A stretch of DNA of 36,903 nt from B4-G1 sp964393895 (GTDB taxonomy: Bacteria; Chloroflexota; Anaerolineae; B4-G1), in contig CAYMWP010000028.1 of NCBI GenBank assembly GCA_964393895.1, positions 1-36,903 of the forward strand, given 5' to 3'. The notes under the pieces were generated by a model, which searched no databases, was not told where the DNA came from, and was given only the letters and a program-made list of their open reading frames with translations. The position numbers and the translations under genes were made by a program. Positions 22,998 through 31,316 of this stretch are shown here, one piece after another. How positions within the stretch are numbered: the stretch's first letter is position 1; each line of letters opens with the position of its first letter.

Positions 22998-24530
22998 ATG
23001 ATCGTCGGTGATTGGCTGGGGCGGCGGGCGCAACTCACGCCGAACAAGCTCGCCCTGGTGGACACTCTCAACGATAATCGCCACATCACTTACCGCGAGT
23101 GGAGTCACTCGGTCAACCGCACCGCCCGCTTCCTCGCAGAACGACTGGGCGTCCAGAAAGGAGATCGTGTAGCGGTTCTGGCGCACAACAGCGTGGAGTA
23201 TCTGGACGTGTGGTTTGCTCTGGGCCGCATCGGGGGCATTTTACAGAACCTGAACTGGCGGCTGACTCCCCCCGAATTGGAAGGGCTGCTGGCCGACGCC
23301 GAACCTGTGGCCCTCGCCTACAGCGGCGATTTTGCCGCGCAGGTGAACGCGCTGCGCGGGCGAGTTCCCGGCGCGCCTCACTTTGTGACTCTGGACGAAC
23401 CGGCCAACCCGGACGACGTGGCGTTCACGGAGCGAGAAACTTGCTCCGCTGCGCCGCTGCCGGAAATCGAACTGGACTGGGACGATACGTGGGTGATCTG
23501 CTACACGGGCGGGACGACCGGGTTGCCCAAGGGAGCGGCCCTCACCCATCGGGCCATCACCGCCAACGCGGCCAACACCATCATCTCCTGGGGGCTGACT
23601 CCCGATGATGTCGCTATTCTCAACACCCCACTGTTCCACACCGGCGGGTTGAACGTCTTTACCGCGCCGTTGGTCTACACCGGCGGCGCCAGTATCGTCT
23701 GCCGGGATTTCGACCCCGACCAGGTCTTTGACCTGGTTCGTGAAGCCGGAGTGACCCTCTTTTTTGGCGTGCCTACCATGTTCATCCTGCTGCAACAGCA
23801 TCCCCGTTGGGAAGAGGCGGACTTTTCCCCGCTCAAGCTCGTCATCAGCGGGGGCGCGCCCTGCCCGATGCCGGTGTTTGAAAAATTCTGGGAGCGCGGC
23901 GTGGATTTCAAGACCGGCTACGGCCTCACCGAAGCCGGCCCTAACACCTTTTGGCTTCCGCCGGAGGACGTCCGCCGCAAGCCCGGCGCGGTGGGCCGGC
24001 CGCTGTTTCACATTGATGTGCGCGTCGTGCGGGAGGATGGAAGCGAGTGCGACGCTGGCGAGGTGGGCGAGCTGATCGTCAGCGGCCCCCACGTCTGCGC
24101 CGGGTACTGGAATGACCCCCAGGCCACGGCGGACGCTATCCGTGACGGATGGCTGCACACGGGAGACCTGGCGCGACGAGACGCAGAGGGATATTACTAC
24201 ATCGTAGGCCGGCTTAAGGATATGCTCATCTCTGGCGGCGAGAACGTCTACCCGGCGGAGGTGGAGAGCGTGATGCACGCCCACCCGGCGGTGGCGGAGG
24301 CGGCCCTCATCGGCGTGCCGGACGAGAAATGGGGCGAGGTCGGGCGCGCCATCGTCGTCCGCACAGAGCAGGGGCTGAGCGGGGCTGGCCTGATCGCCTA
24401 CCTGCGTGAGCGGCTGGCCGCTTACAAAGTGCCCAAATCCATCGTCTTTGTGGATAATTTGCCCCAAACCGGCGCGGGAAAGATTGACAAGCAGGCATTG
24501 GTCGAGATATACGGAAAGCGTGAAACGTGA
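22998..24530 (+). CDS. AMP-dependent acyl-CoA synthetase/ligase, paralog 1
   Basis: This 510-residue member of the ANL superfamily activates a carboxylic acid with ATP to an acyl-adenylate and then forms acyl-CoA. The P-loop-like motif is YTGGTTGLPKG (169-179), the A5 motif GYGLTEAGP (307-315), and the A7/A8 region HTGDLARRDAEGYYYIVGRLKDMLISGGENVYPAEVE (387-423). Catalytic Lys495 lies in GAGKI. ATG 22998 has a full AGGAGGT site. The substrate cannot be read; its position with the second ligase 26359-27924 suggests two acyl substrates or two steps. The C-terminal GKRET and stop fall on the same CGTGAAA sequence that forms the tandem array at 12561. Confidence 0.92.
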   Translation: MIVGDWLGRRAQLTPNKLALVDTLNDNRHITYREWSHSVNRTARFLAERLGVQKGDRVAVLAHNSVEYLDVWFALGRIGGILQNLNWRLTPPELEGLLADAEPVALAYSGDFAAQVNALRGRVPGAPHFVTLDEPANPDDVAFTERETCSAAPLPEIELDWDDTWVICYTGGTTGLPKGAALTHRAITANAANTIISWGLTPDDVAILNTPLFHTGGLNVFTAPLVYTGGASIVCRDFDPDQVFDLVREAGVTLFFGVPTMFILLQQHPRWEEADFSPLKLVISGGAPCPMPVFEKFWERGVDFKTGYGLTEAGPNTFWLPPEDVRRKPGAVGRPLFHIDVRVVREDGSECDAGEVGELIVSGPHVCAGYWNDPQATADAIRDGWLHTGDLARRDAEGYYYIVGRLKDMLISGGENVYPAEVESVMHAHPAVAEAALIGVPDEKWGEVGRAIVVRTEQGLSGAGLIAYLRERLAAYKVPKSIVFVDNLPQTGAGKIDKQALVEIYGKRET

Positions 24531-24542
24531 AGGAGTCTCAGG

Positions 24543-25349
24543 ATGCCTCGAGTGCGCGCGAATGATATTGAACTGTATTACGAAATCACCGGCTCCGGCG
24601 ACCCCCTGGTGCTCATCTCCGGCCTGGGGTACGGCCTCTGGATGTGGCACAAGATGATCCCTGGCCTGGCAGAGCGCCGCCAGGTGATCGCCTTCGACAA
24701 CCGGGGCGCGGGCCAGACGGACAAGCCCGACGGCCCCTACAACGTGCAGATGATGGCCGACGACACGGCCGGGCTGATGGACGCCCTGGGGATCCAGAGC
24801 GCGGCGGTGATGGGCCACTCGATGGGTGGTTTCATCGCCCAGCAATTGGCGCTCGGCCGGCCCGACCTGGTGGATAAGCTGATTCTCTCCGCCACCAACT
24901 TTGGCGGCCCGCGTCACGTACCCGTGACCGCCGCGGCAATGGCAGTGATTATGGACCGCTCCGGCGACCCGGTGGACGTAGTAAAGCGCGGCATCGCCGT
25001 CGCCTGCGCACCCGGCTTTGCCCAAGCCCATCCCGAGGTCGTGGAAGAGTTGATCGCCTACCGCCTCGGCAACCCCGTGCCGCCAGTCCAGTACCAGGCG
25101 CAGACGGCCGTCGGGCTGGGGCTGTTGAGTGAGGAAGCCTGCTTTGAGCACAGGCTCGAGGGCGTACAGTCCCCCACGCTCATCCTATTTGGAGAACACG
25201 ACAAAGTAGTGCCGCCCGCCAACGCCGACCTGCTGGCCGCCAAGCTCCCCAACGCGCGGGTTGAGATATTTTCCAACGCAGGTCACATCTTTCCCATCGA
25301 GCAGCCCGAGGCAGCGGTGAGCGCCGTACTGGATTTCTTGGGAGACTAG
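24543..25349 (+). CDS. alpha/beta-fold hydrolase A
   Basis: The protein has 268 residues and a canonical alpha/beta hydrolase fold. The nucleophile is Ser93 in GHSMGG, the acid is Asp220 in GEHDKVVP, and the base is His248 in NAGHIFP. The oxyanion region is LISGLGYG (24-31) and FDNRGAGQTD follows. The layout resembles 3-oxoadipate enol-lactonase and C-C hydrolases, so an ester, lactone or C-C bond is the likely target. There is no signal peptide. ATG 24543 is 7 nt after AAGGAG, and the stop is one base from the KAS III-like start. Confidence 0.88.
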   Translation: MPRVRANDIELYYEITGSGDPLVLISGLGYGLWMWHKMIPGLAERRQVIAFDNRGAGQTDKPDGPYNVQMMADDTAGLMDALGIQSAAVMGHSMGGFIAQQLALGRPDLVDKLILSATNFGGPRHVPVTAAAMAVIMDRSGDPVDVVKRGIAVACAPGFAQAHPEVVEELIAYRLGNPVPPVQYQAQTAVGLGLLSEEACFEHRLEGVQSPTLILFGEHDKVVPPANADLLAAKLPNARVEIFSNAGHIFPIEQPEAAVSAVLDFLGD

Positions 25350-25350
25350 A

Positions 25351-26355
25351 ATGAAACGCTACGCACAGATCATCAGCACAGGCTCCTACGTCCCCGAACG
25401 CGTCGTCGCCAACGCCGAAATAGACCACATCCTCGGTGAACGGACCAGCGAGTGGCTGGTCGAGAACGTCGGCATCCACGAGCGCCGCTGGATGAGCCCC
25501 GACCAAACGACCTCTGACCTGGTCGTGGCTGCTTCCCAGCAAGCTCTGGAGCGCGCCGGTATCGGACCCCAAGAGATTGATCTGATCATTGTCTCCACCG
25601 ATACGCCCGATTACCTGTCGCCTGGAACCTGCGTCGTCGTGCAGCACAAACTGGGAGCGGTCAACGCCGGGGGTTACGACGTTAACAGCGCTTGCGCCGG
25701 ATGGGTGGCGGCCCTGGACCAGGGCGCGCGCTACATCGCCACCGAGCCAGAGATGCGGCACGTTCTGGTCGCAGGGGGGTATGGCATGAGCCGCTTCCTC
25801 GACTTGAGCGACAAAAAGACCGCCAATCTGTTCGCCGATGGGGCCGGAGCCGTCGTACTAGGCGCGGGGGACGAGCGAGGTTTCCTGGCGAGCAAATTCC
25901 TCGCCAAAGGCGAGTTCCACGACGCGTTGGGAATTTACACCGGCGGCGCCTTCCGGCCTTGCACGCCAGAGAATCTGGCGACCTATGGCCCGCCGCGTGT
26001 CCAGTTCGTCAAAAAATTCCCCAAAACATTCAACACCGAGCACTGGCCCCAATTGATTCAGGATGCTCTGGACAAGGCCGGGCTGACCCTGGACGACGTT
26101 GACCTGTTCCTCTTCACTCAACTCAACCTGCGCACCATCGAGATCATGATGGATACCCTCGACCAGCCGATGGAGAAAACCTACTGGGTGATGGACAAGT
26201 GGGGCTACACCGGCTCGCCTTGCGTAGCGATGGCCCTGGACGATGCCATTGCCCAGGGATGCGGCCCGCAGCCGGGGCAGGTCGTGCTCTTTTGTACCAG
26301 CGGCGGCGGCATCAACATGGCGGCCTCGGTGTGGCGCTGGACGGCGGGAGGTTGA
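25351..26355 (+). CDS. KAS III-like protein (FabH superfamily) with altered catalytic residues
   Basis: The 334-residue protein has the thiolase-fold architecture of 3-oxoacyl-ACP synthase III. It has GSYVPERVV near the N-terminus, SACAGW with Cys115, and a C-terminal GGGINMAASVWRW. The usual His of the H-Q-A-N motif is replaced: DLFLFTQLNLR (251-261) has Thr256 where FabH has His. The usual Asn of GNTS is replaced by Tyr286 in WGYTGSP (284-290). With Cys but without the His/Asn pair that drives malonyl decarboxylation, it may act as an acyl transferase or acyl-thioester binding protein rather than a condensing enzyme. It lies in the middle of the acyl-CoA cluster, one base after hydrolase A and three bases before the second ligase. 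Confidence 0.85.
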   Translation: MKRYAQIISTGSYVPERVVANAEIDHILGERTSEWLVENVGIHERRWMSPDQTTSDLVVAASQQALERAGIGPQEIDLIIVSTDTPDYLSPGTCVVVQHKLGAVNAGGYDVNSACAGWVAALDQGARYIATEPEMRHVLVAGGYGMSRFLDLSDKKTANLFADGAGAVVLGAGDERGFLASKFLAKGEFHDALGIYTGGAFRPCTPENLATYGPPRVQFVKKFPKTFNTEHWPQLIQDALDKAGLTLDDVDLFLFTQLNLRTIEIMMDTLDQPMEKTYWVMDKWGYTGSPCVAMALDDAIAQGCGPQPGQVVLFCTSGGGINMAASVWRWTAGG

Positions 26356-26358
26356 GCG

Positions 26359-27924
26359 ATGTACATCGGCGACTATCTCGGACGGCGTGAAATCTATAGC
26401 CCCGACAAGCTGGCCGTGGTGGACACGGGCAAAGACCCTGCGTGGCGGCTGACCTACCGCCAGATGAACGAACGCGCCAACCGCTTTGCCAACTGGCTGT
26501 GGGACGTAGCGGGGATCAAAAAGGGTGACCGGGTGGCGATTCTGGCGCGAGACGGGATCGAGCACCTGGATTGCTTCTTTGCCTGCGCCAAGCTGGGCGC
26601 GATCCACACCGCCCTCAACTGGCGACTCCACTGGCGGGAACTGGAGAACGTCATAGAACAGACTACCCCCACCGTCATCATCTACTCCGACGACTTTAGA
26701 GATGGCGTGGCCCAACTAGAGGCTGCCATACGCGGCACGGGACACGCAATACACCGCTACTTGCACGTAGAGGGCGACGGCATCCCCGGCAGTCTGCACT
26801 TTGAGACGGCGCTGCAATCGGCACAGGCCGCGCCCGTCGCCTGCGAGTCAGTGGACGAGGAGAACATCGCGGCCCTCATCTTCACCGGCGGCACCAGCGG
26901 CCTGCCAAAAGCGGCCCAGGTCTCCCATCGCATGATCGCCTGGAACACCCTCAACACCGTCATCCACGACGTGACCCACAACGACGTCTATCTCAACGTC
27001 TTCCCCATGTTCCACACCGGCGGGCTCTTCGTCTACACCCTGCCCCAGGTCATCTTTGGCGGAACCACCATCCTGTTACGACAGTTCGACCCGGCTCAGG
27101 TGCTACAACTGATTGAGCGCGAGCGGGTGACGATCTTTGCCGGTGTGCCGACCATGTACCAGATGCTGACCCAGGCGGATAACTGGGAAGAGGCCGATCT
27201 TTTTTCCCTGCGCTTCTGCACCAGCGGCGGCGCCCCCCTGCCGGTGCCCCTGGTGAAAAAGTACACGCAGGAGAAAGGGATTCGCTTCAAACAGGGATTT
27301 GGCATGACCGAGTTTGGGCCGGGCATCTTTGCCCTGGCCCCAGAGGACGCGGTGCGCAAGGCCGGTTCCATCGGCCGCCCCAATTTCTACGTGGACGCCC
27401 GCATCGTGGACGACGACGATAACCCCCTCGGCCCGGACCGGGTGGGCGAACTGGCGCTCAAAGGGCCATCCTATTGCTCGGGCTACTTTAACGACCCGGA
27501 CGCGACCGCCAAAGCCGTGGACGACGAGGGCTGGTTCCACACCGGCGACCTGGCCCGCCACGACGAGGAATGGTATTTCTACATCGTGGACCGCAAAAAG
27601 GACATGTTCATCTCCGGCGGCGAGAATGTCTATCCGGCCGAGATCGAAAAGGTTCTGTACGAGCATCCCGCCGTACACATGTGCGCCGTCGTCGGCCTGC
27701 CCGACCCCAAGTGGGGCGAGGTGGGCCTGGCCTGCGTCGTCCTCAAGCCAGGGGCGACGGTTACTGAGCAAGAAATGATCGGCTTTATGCAAGGGCGCCT
27801 GGCCCGCTACAAAGTTCCCAGGAGGGTCGAGTTCCTGACCGAACTGCCCATCTCGGGCGCGGGCAAGATCCTCAAGCGCGAGTTACGTGAGATTTTTGTT
27901 AGAGCAAAGGAGGAGGAAAAATGA
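26359..27924 (+). CDS. AMP-dependent acyl-CoA synthetase/ligase, paralog 2
   Basis: The 521-residue ANL enzyme is paralogous to the ligase at 22998. The ATP-binding loop is FTGGTSGLPKA (175-185), A5 is GFGMTEFGP (313-321), A7/A8 is HTGDLARHDEEWYFYIVDRKKDMFISGGENVYPAEIE (394-430), and the catalytic Lys503 lies in GAGKIL. The first ligase has G where this one has A after the loop Lys; this is not expected to abolish activity. ATG 26359 follows GGGAGGT. The stop overlaps the hydrolase B start by four bases (ATGA), so the two are translationally coupled. The substrate is unknown. Confidence 0.92.
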   Translation: MYIGDYLGRREIYSPDKLAVVDTGKDPAWRLTYRQMNERANRFANWLWDVAGIKKGDRVAILARDGIEHLDCFFACAKLGAIHTALNWRLHWRELENVIEQTTPTVIIYSDDFRDGVAQLEAAIRGTGHAIHRYLHVEGDGIPGSLHFETALQSAQAAPVACESVDEENIAALIFTGGTSGLPKAAQVSHRMIAWNTLNTVIHDVTHNDVYLNVFPMFHTGGLFVYTLPQVIFGGTTILLRQFDPAQVLQLIERERVTIFAGVPTMYQMLTQADNWEEADLFSLRFCTSGGAPLPVPLVKKYTQEKGIRFKQGFGMTEFGPGIFALAPEDAVRKAGSIGRPNFYVDARIVDDDDNPLGPDRVGELALKGPSYCSGYFNDPDATAKAVDDEGWFHTGDLARHDEEWYFYIVDRKKDMFISGGENVYPAEIEKVLYEHPAVHMCAVVGLPDPKWGEVGLACVVLKPGATVTEQEMIGFMQGRLARYKVPRRVEFLTELPISGAGKILKRELREIFVRAKEEEK

Positions 27925-28985
27925 GCGAGATCACAAATTTGGCAGGCATCACTTCTCGGATGGTTCAGACCGCACGGCTGAACGTGCACGTTCTGACCTG
28001 TGGCCCGGAGGACGGCGCGCCAGTCGTCCTTTTACACGGCAACTTTACGGCGGCCACGTTCTGGGAAGAGACAATGTTGGCGCTACCGGCAGGCTTCCGG
28101 GCCGTTGCACCTGACTTACGTGGCTACGGCTGGACCGAGGACAAACTAATTGACGGCAGGCGTGGCATGGGCGACTGGAGCGACGACCTGGACGCCCTCT
28201 TCGCCGCCCTTGAGATTGAAGAGGCACACCTGGTCGGCTGGTCGTTGGGCGGCGGCGTGGTCTACCGCTTCCTGATCGACCACCCGCGCAAGGCGCTGTC
28301 GGCGACCCTGGTATCGCCCGTCTCACCCTACGGCTTTGGCGGCACCAAGGGAGTCGAGGGCACACCCTGCTACGATGACTTTGCCGGCTCCGGCGGCGGC
28401 GTGGTCAACCCCGAGTTCGTCAGGCGCATCAAGGAGGGCGACCGCAGCGAGGAGGATCCGAACTCGCCGCGCAACGTCATCAATGCCTTTTACTATAAAC
28501 CGCCCTTCCGCGCGGCCCGCGAGGAGGACTTGCTCACCGCCGCGATGATGGAAAAAATGGGCGACGACCGTTATCCAGGCGACTTTGTGCCCTCGGAGAA
28601 CTGGCCCAACGTCGCGCCGGGCGACTGGGGGCCGATCAACGCCGGAGCACCCAAGTTCGTCCTGGACGATGTACCGGCTTTGATCGCAACCCAACCCAAG
28701 CCGCCCATCCTCTGGATCCGGGGCAGCGAAGATATGATTGTCTCTGACAACTCGATGTTCGACTTTGGCGCGCTGGGCAAGATGGAATTCGTGCCCGGCT
28801 GGCCCGGCGATGAGGTCTACCCACCGCAGCCGATGGTTAGCCAGACCCGCGCCGTGCTGGAAAAGTACACTGCTAACGGCGGCAGTTTCGAGGAGTGCGT
28901 GATCGCGGATACCGCCCACAGCCCGCACATCGAAAAGCCGGACGAGTTCGACGCTGCTTTCCACGCCTTTCTGGAAAAGGCCTAG
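27921..28985 (+). CDS. alpha/beta-fold hydrolase B
   Basis: This 354-residue protein is longer than the other two hydrolases, with a bigger lid (about 137-250). The nucleophile is Ser108 in GWSLGG, the acid Asp271 in GSEDMIV, and the base His333 or His336 in ADTAHSPHIEKP. The oxyanion motif HGN (39-41) is canonical, followed by APDLRGYGWTE. The lid is rich in Tyr, Pro and Asp, suggesting a bulky substrate. AAGGAGGAGG precedes the ATG, which overlaps the ligase stop as ATGA. It is cytoplasmic, and its role in the cluster is hydrolysis of an ester, thioester or lactone. Confidence 0.88.
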   Translation: MSEITNLAGITSRMVQTARLNVHVLTCGPEDGAPVVLLHGNFTAATFWEETMLALPAGFRAVAPDLRGYGWTEDKLIDGRRGMGDWSDDLDALFAALEIEEAHLVGWSLGGGVVYRFLIDHPRKALSATLVSPVSPYGFGGTKGVEGTPCYDDFAGSGGGVVNPEFVRRIKEGDRSEEDPNSPRNVINAFYYKPPFRAAREEDLLTAAMMEKMGDDRYPGDFVPSENWPNVAPGDWGPINAGAPKFVLDDVPALIATQPKPPILWIRGSEDMIVSDNSMFDFGALGKMEFVPGWPGDEVYPPQPMVSQTRAVLEKYTANGGSFEECVIADTAHSPHIEKPDEFDAAFHAFLEKA

Positions 28986-28997
28986 CCGGGGAACCGT

Positions 28998-29804
28998 ATG
29001 CCCAAAACAGACGTAAACGACACTCGAATTTACTACGAGCTACACGGCCCCCCGGACGCCGACGTGGTGGTGCTCTCCAACGGCATCCTGATGAGCACCG
29101 CCAGTTGGGCGCTCCAGACGCCGGTGCTCTCGAAGCAGTATCGCCTGTTGCTCTACGATTGCCGCGGTATGTGGCAGTCGGACCATCCGCCGGGGCCGTA
29201 CTCGATGGAGATGCACGCCGACGACCTGGCCGCGCTGCTGGACGGCCTGGGGATTGAACGGGCCCACATCGGCGGCATCTCTTACGGGGCCGAGATCAGC
29301 ATGCTTTTCGCGCTCAAATATCCGGAGAAAACACGCAGCCTCATCCTATCGTCGGCGGTGAGCCAAATTGACCCGCTGCTGAGAGGATTCATGGAGAGTT
29401 GGAGCGCGGCCGCGCGAGCAAAGGACGCGGAAATGCTCTTCAACGTCACCTACCCGCTGAACTTTTCCGAGAGGTGGATCGCGGCCAATCAGGAGGCCCT
29501 GGACGCGGCGCGAGAGCGTTACGAGACTCTGCGCCTGGACACACTCCTGGAACTGCTGTTGAGCTTTTCCAGGTTGAACATCACGGACGAACTGCACGAG
29601 ATCAAATCGCCCACCCTGGTCATCGTCGGTGAGGAGGATATTCTCAAGCCGCGCAAATATGCCGAAATCATCGCGCACGAGATCCCCAGCGCCGAGCTCG
29701 TCGTCGTGCCAGGGGCCGGTCACGCTGTTTGCTGGGAGCAAGCAGAGGTCTTTAACACGCTGGTACTGGGCTTTTTGGCCCAAGTCAGCGTGAGAGGATA
29801 TTGA
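28998..29804 (+). CDS. alpha/beta-fold hydrolase C (enol-lactonase-like)
   Basis: The 268-residue hydrolase has Ser95 in GISYGAE, Asp214 in GEEDILK and His242 in GAGHAV. The oxyanion segment VVLSNGILMST (24-34) and YDCRGMWQSDHPPGPYS are like 3-oxoadipate enol-lactonase (PcaD), which has LSNS and YDxRGHG. The Ala/Glu after GISYG, in place of the usual GG, is less common. A lactone or enol-lactone is a plausible substrate, but this rests on short motif likeness. It follows hydrolase B by 12 nt and is the last gene before the transporter. Confidence 0.85.
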   Translation: MPKTDVNDTRIYYELHGPPDADVVVLSNGILMSTASWALQTPVLSKQYRLLLYDCRGMWQSDHPPGPYSMEMHADDLAALLDGLGIERAHIGGISYGAEISMLFALKYPEKTRSLILSSAVSQIDPLLRGFMESWSAAARAKDAEMLFNVTYPLNFSERWIAANQEALDAARERYETLRLDTLLELLLSFSRLNITDELHEIKSPTLVIVGEEDILKPRKYAEIIAHEIPSAELVVVPGAGHAVCWEQAEVFNTLVLGFLAQVSVRGY

Positions 29805-29910
29805 GGAGGTGGTAGTGATTGAAAATTGCCCAGACGTGTGAAACGTGAGATGGAACAGGCGGCGAATTTGTACGCTGCCATCGAATCAGATAAAATGGAG
29901 GAGAAAAATC
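29805..29910 (+). other. leader region before the substrate-binding protein gene
   Basis: GAGGAGGTGG (29803-29812) is an excellent ribosome-binding sequence, but the GTG after it (29815) opens only eight codons before TGA. A CGTGTGAAACGTGAG tract follows. TTGTAC (29868-29873), 17 nt and TAAAAT (29891-29896) resemble a promoter, but the predicted start would fall inside the GGAGGAG of the downstream gene, so it is weakly supported. Confidence 0.35.
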
Positions 29911-31230
29911 GTGAACACAAAAAAGTTATCCAGTCTCTTGAGCCTGCTGGTTCTTCTAAGCCTGTTGTTGAGCGCCTGCGTTGAAAAGGTAGAGCCGACG
30001 ACAGTTGCACCCGAGCCAACCGAAGCCCCCGCCGAGGTCAAAGTGCTCAAGATCGGGCAGCTATCTATGCAATCGGGCGTGATGGCGCTGTACGGCATCC
30101 AGCAGAACCGCGGTTTCCTGCTGGGGTTGGAATACGCTTCTGGCGGTGAGACCGACGACGAGGGCCGCCCCATCATCGCCGGCCGGCCGGTCGAAGTGCT
30201 GCTGCGCGACACCGAGGGCGACTCGGAAAAAGGCGTCGCCCTGGCCCGCGAGCTGATCGAGTCCGAGAGCGTGGAACTGCTGCAAGGACCGGTCAGCTCC
30301 GCCGTGGCCGCCGCTCTCACCACCGTGGCCGAGGAAAACCAGATCATCCTGATGGTGGACCCGGCCGCCTCCGCCTTTACCACCGGCAAGTACTTTAACC
30401 CCTACGTCTTTCGTACCAGCCGCACCAACTATGACGACACGCTCGTCATCGCCAAGTACTTGGTGGAGAACGTCGGCGAGACCTTTGCCCACATCGGTGT
30501 GGACAACGCCTTTGGGCAAGGAAGCGGCGCGGCGCTGGCATACTCGGTGGAACAATACGGCGGTGAGGTCATCGAGGACATCTACGCCCCCTTTGACACC
30601 ACCGACTTTACCCCCTACATCCAACAGGCGATGGACTCGGGCGCCGATTGCCTGTTCCTCACCTGGGCCGGCACCGGCTATGTGACCCTGTTCCAGCAGT
30701 TGGGCGACCTGGGCGCATTGGACGAGATGCAGGTGGCGACCGGCTATGGCGACAACGCCTCATTTGCCGCCGTCTACGGCTCGGCCATCGGCCAGATCGG
30801 CCTCAACGTCTACCACTACACCGCGGCCGACAACCCCATCAACGACTGGCTGACCGAGCGTCACTTTGAGGAGTACAACGAGCCGCCCGATCTCTTCACC
30901 GCTGGCGGCATGGCCTCGGCCCTGGCGCTGGCTGCGGCGTTGGAAAAGACGGGGGGCGACACCAGCGGCGAGGCCATGATCGCGGCGCTGGAGGGGCTCA
31001 AGTTCGAAGGGCCCAAGGGCACCTACTACATCCGGCCCGAGGATCACGTCTGCGAACAACCGATGAACATCCTCAGGCTGGTCAACATTGAGCCGGACAA
31101 GGATGGCGACGGGATCAACGAGTACGAGTTCTTTGAGACGGTCTACGTCTCGGCCTACGACGAACTCGGCGTCCCCTGCACCCTCGAAGGCGACTATGCC
31201 GACCGCTGCGGCGACTTGCCACGACCGTAA
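29911..31230 (+). CDS. branched-chain-type ABC transporter substrate-binding lipoprotein
   Basis: The start is GTG 29911 (GGAGGAG seven bases upstream), giving 439 residues. The signal peptide ends in the lipobox L20-S21-A22-C23, so it is a lipoprotein. A short Thr/Pro/Glu-rich linker leads to a type I periplasmic-binding fold: KIGQLSMQSGVMALYGIQQNRGFLLGLEYA at the N-terminal lobe, GPVSSAVAAAL in the hinge region, and later DNAFGQGSGAALAYSVEQYGGEV. It captures a ligand for the LIV-type permease; such proteins bind amino acids, urea, amides, aromatic acids or other small molecules. A DKDGDGINEYEF loop near the C-terminus resembles an EF-hand-like calcium site. The ligand is unknown. Confidence 0.9.
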   Translation: MNTKKLSSLLSLLVLLSLLLSACVEKVEPTTVAPEPTEAPAEVKVLKIGQLSMQSGVMALYGIQQNRGFLLGLEYASGGETDDEGRPIIAGRPVEVLLRDTEGDSEKGVALARELIESESVELLQGPVSSAVAAALTTVAEENQIILMVDPAASAFTTGKYFNPYVFRTSRTNYDDTLVIAKYLVENVGETFAHIGVDNAFGQGSGAALAYSVEQYGGEVIEDIYAPFDTTDFTPYIQQAMDSGADCLFLTWAGTGYVTLFQQLGDLGALDEMQVATGYGDNASFAAVYGSAIGQIGLNVYHYTAADNPINDWLTERHFEEYNEPPDLFTAGGMASALALAAALEKTGGDTSGEAMIAALEGLKFEGPKGTYYIRPEDHVCEQPMNILRLVNIEPDKDGDGINEYEFFETVYVSAYDELGVPCTLEGDYADRCGDLPRP

Positions 31231-31243
31231 CGTGCCGTATAAT
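31216..31243 (+). promoter_or_regulatory. promoter across the stop codon of the substrate-binding protein, for livG
   Basis: TTGCCA (31216-31221), 16 nt, and a perfect TATAAT (31238-31243). The TAA stop (31228-31230) lies in the spacer. It has the same core as the promoter at 35532: CTTGCCAC-x-ACC at the -35 and CGTATAATC at the -10. Confidence 0.8.
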
Positions 31244-31247
31244 CTCA

Positions 31248-31277
31248 GGGAGCGCGCGCGTGCACGCGTGCGCTCCC
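31248..31277 (+). promoter_or_regulatory. 30-nt near-perfect hairpin at the expected transcript 5' end
   Basis: GGGAGCGC (31248-31255) and GCGCTCCC (31270-31277) pair perfectly and the interior is itself nearly palindromic (CGTGCACG). It begins five bases after the TATAAT. There is no T-run, so a terminator is not supported; a 5' stem that protects or regulates the mRNA is more likely. Confidence 0.7.
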
Positions 31278-31316
31278 TAATTGCTGCTTGCTATCCCCCA
31301 GTGACAGGATTGGCCT

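Noticed and set aside
23241..25151. 636-residue minus-strand frame opposite a ligase and a hydrolase
   Set aside because: It spans two clear plus-strand genes with full catalytic motifs and has no recognisable domain; it is a shadow of high GC codon usage.
29850..29976. Small plus-strand frame across the binding-protein start (begins MEQAANLY)
   Set aside because: It overlaps the signal peptide and lipobox coding sequence in another frame and has no ribosome-binding site.
31248..31277. Intrinsic terminator after the binding-protein gene
   Set aside because: The stem is strong, but it is followed by TAATTGCTGC rather than a T-run, and it begins five bases after a TATAAT.
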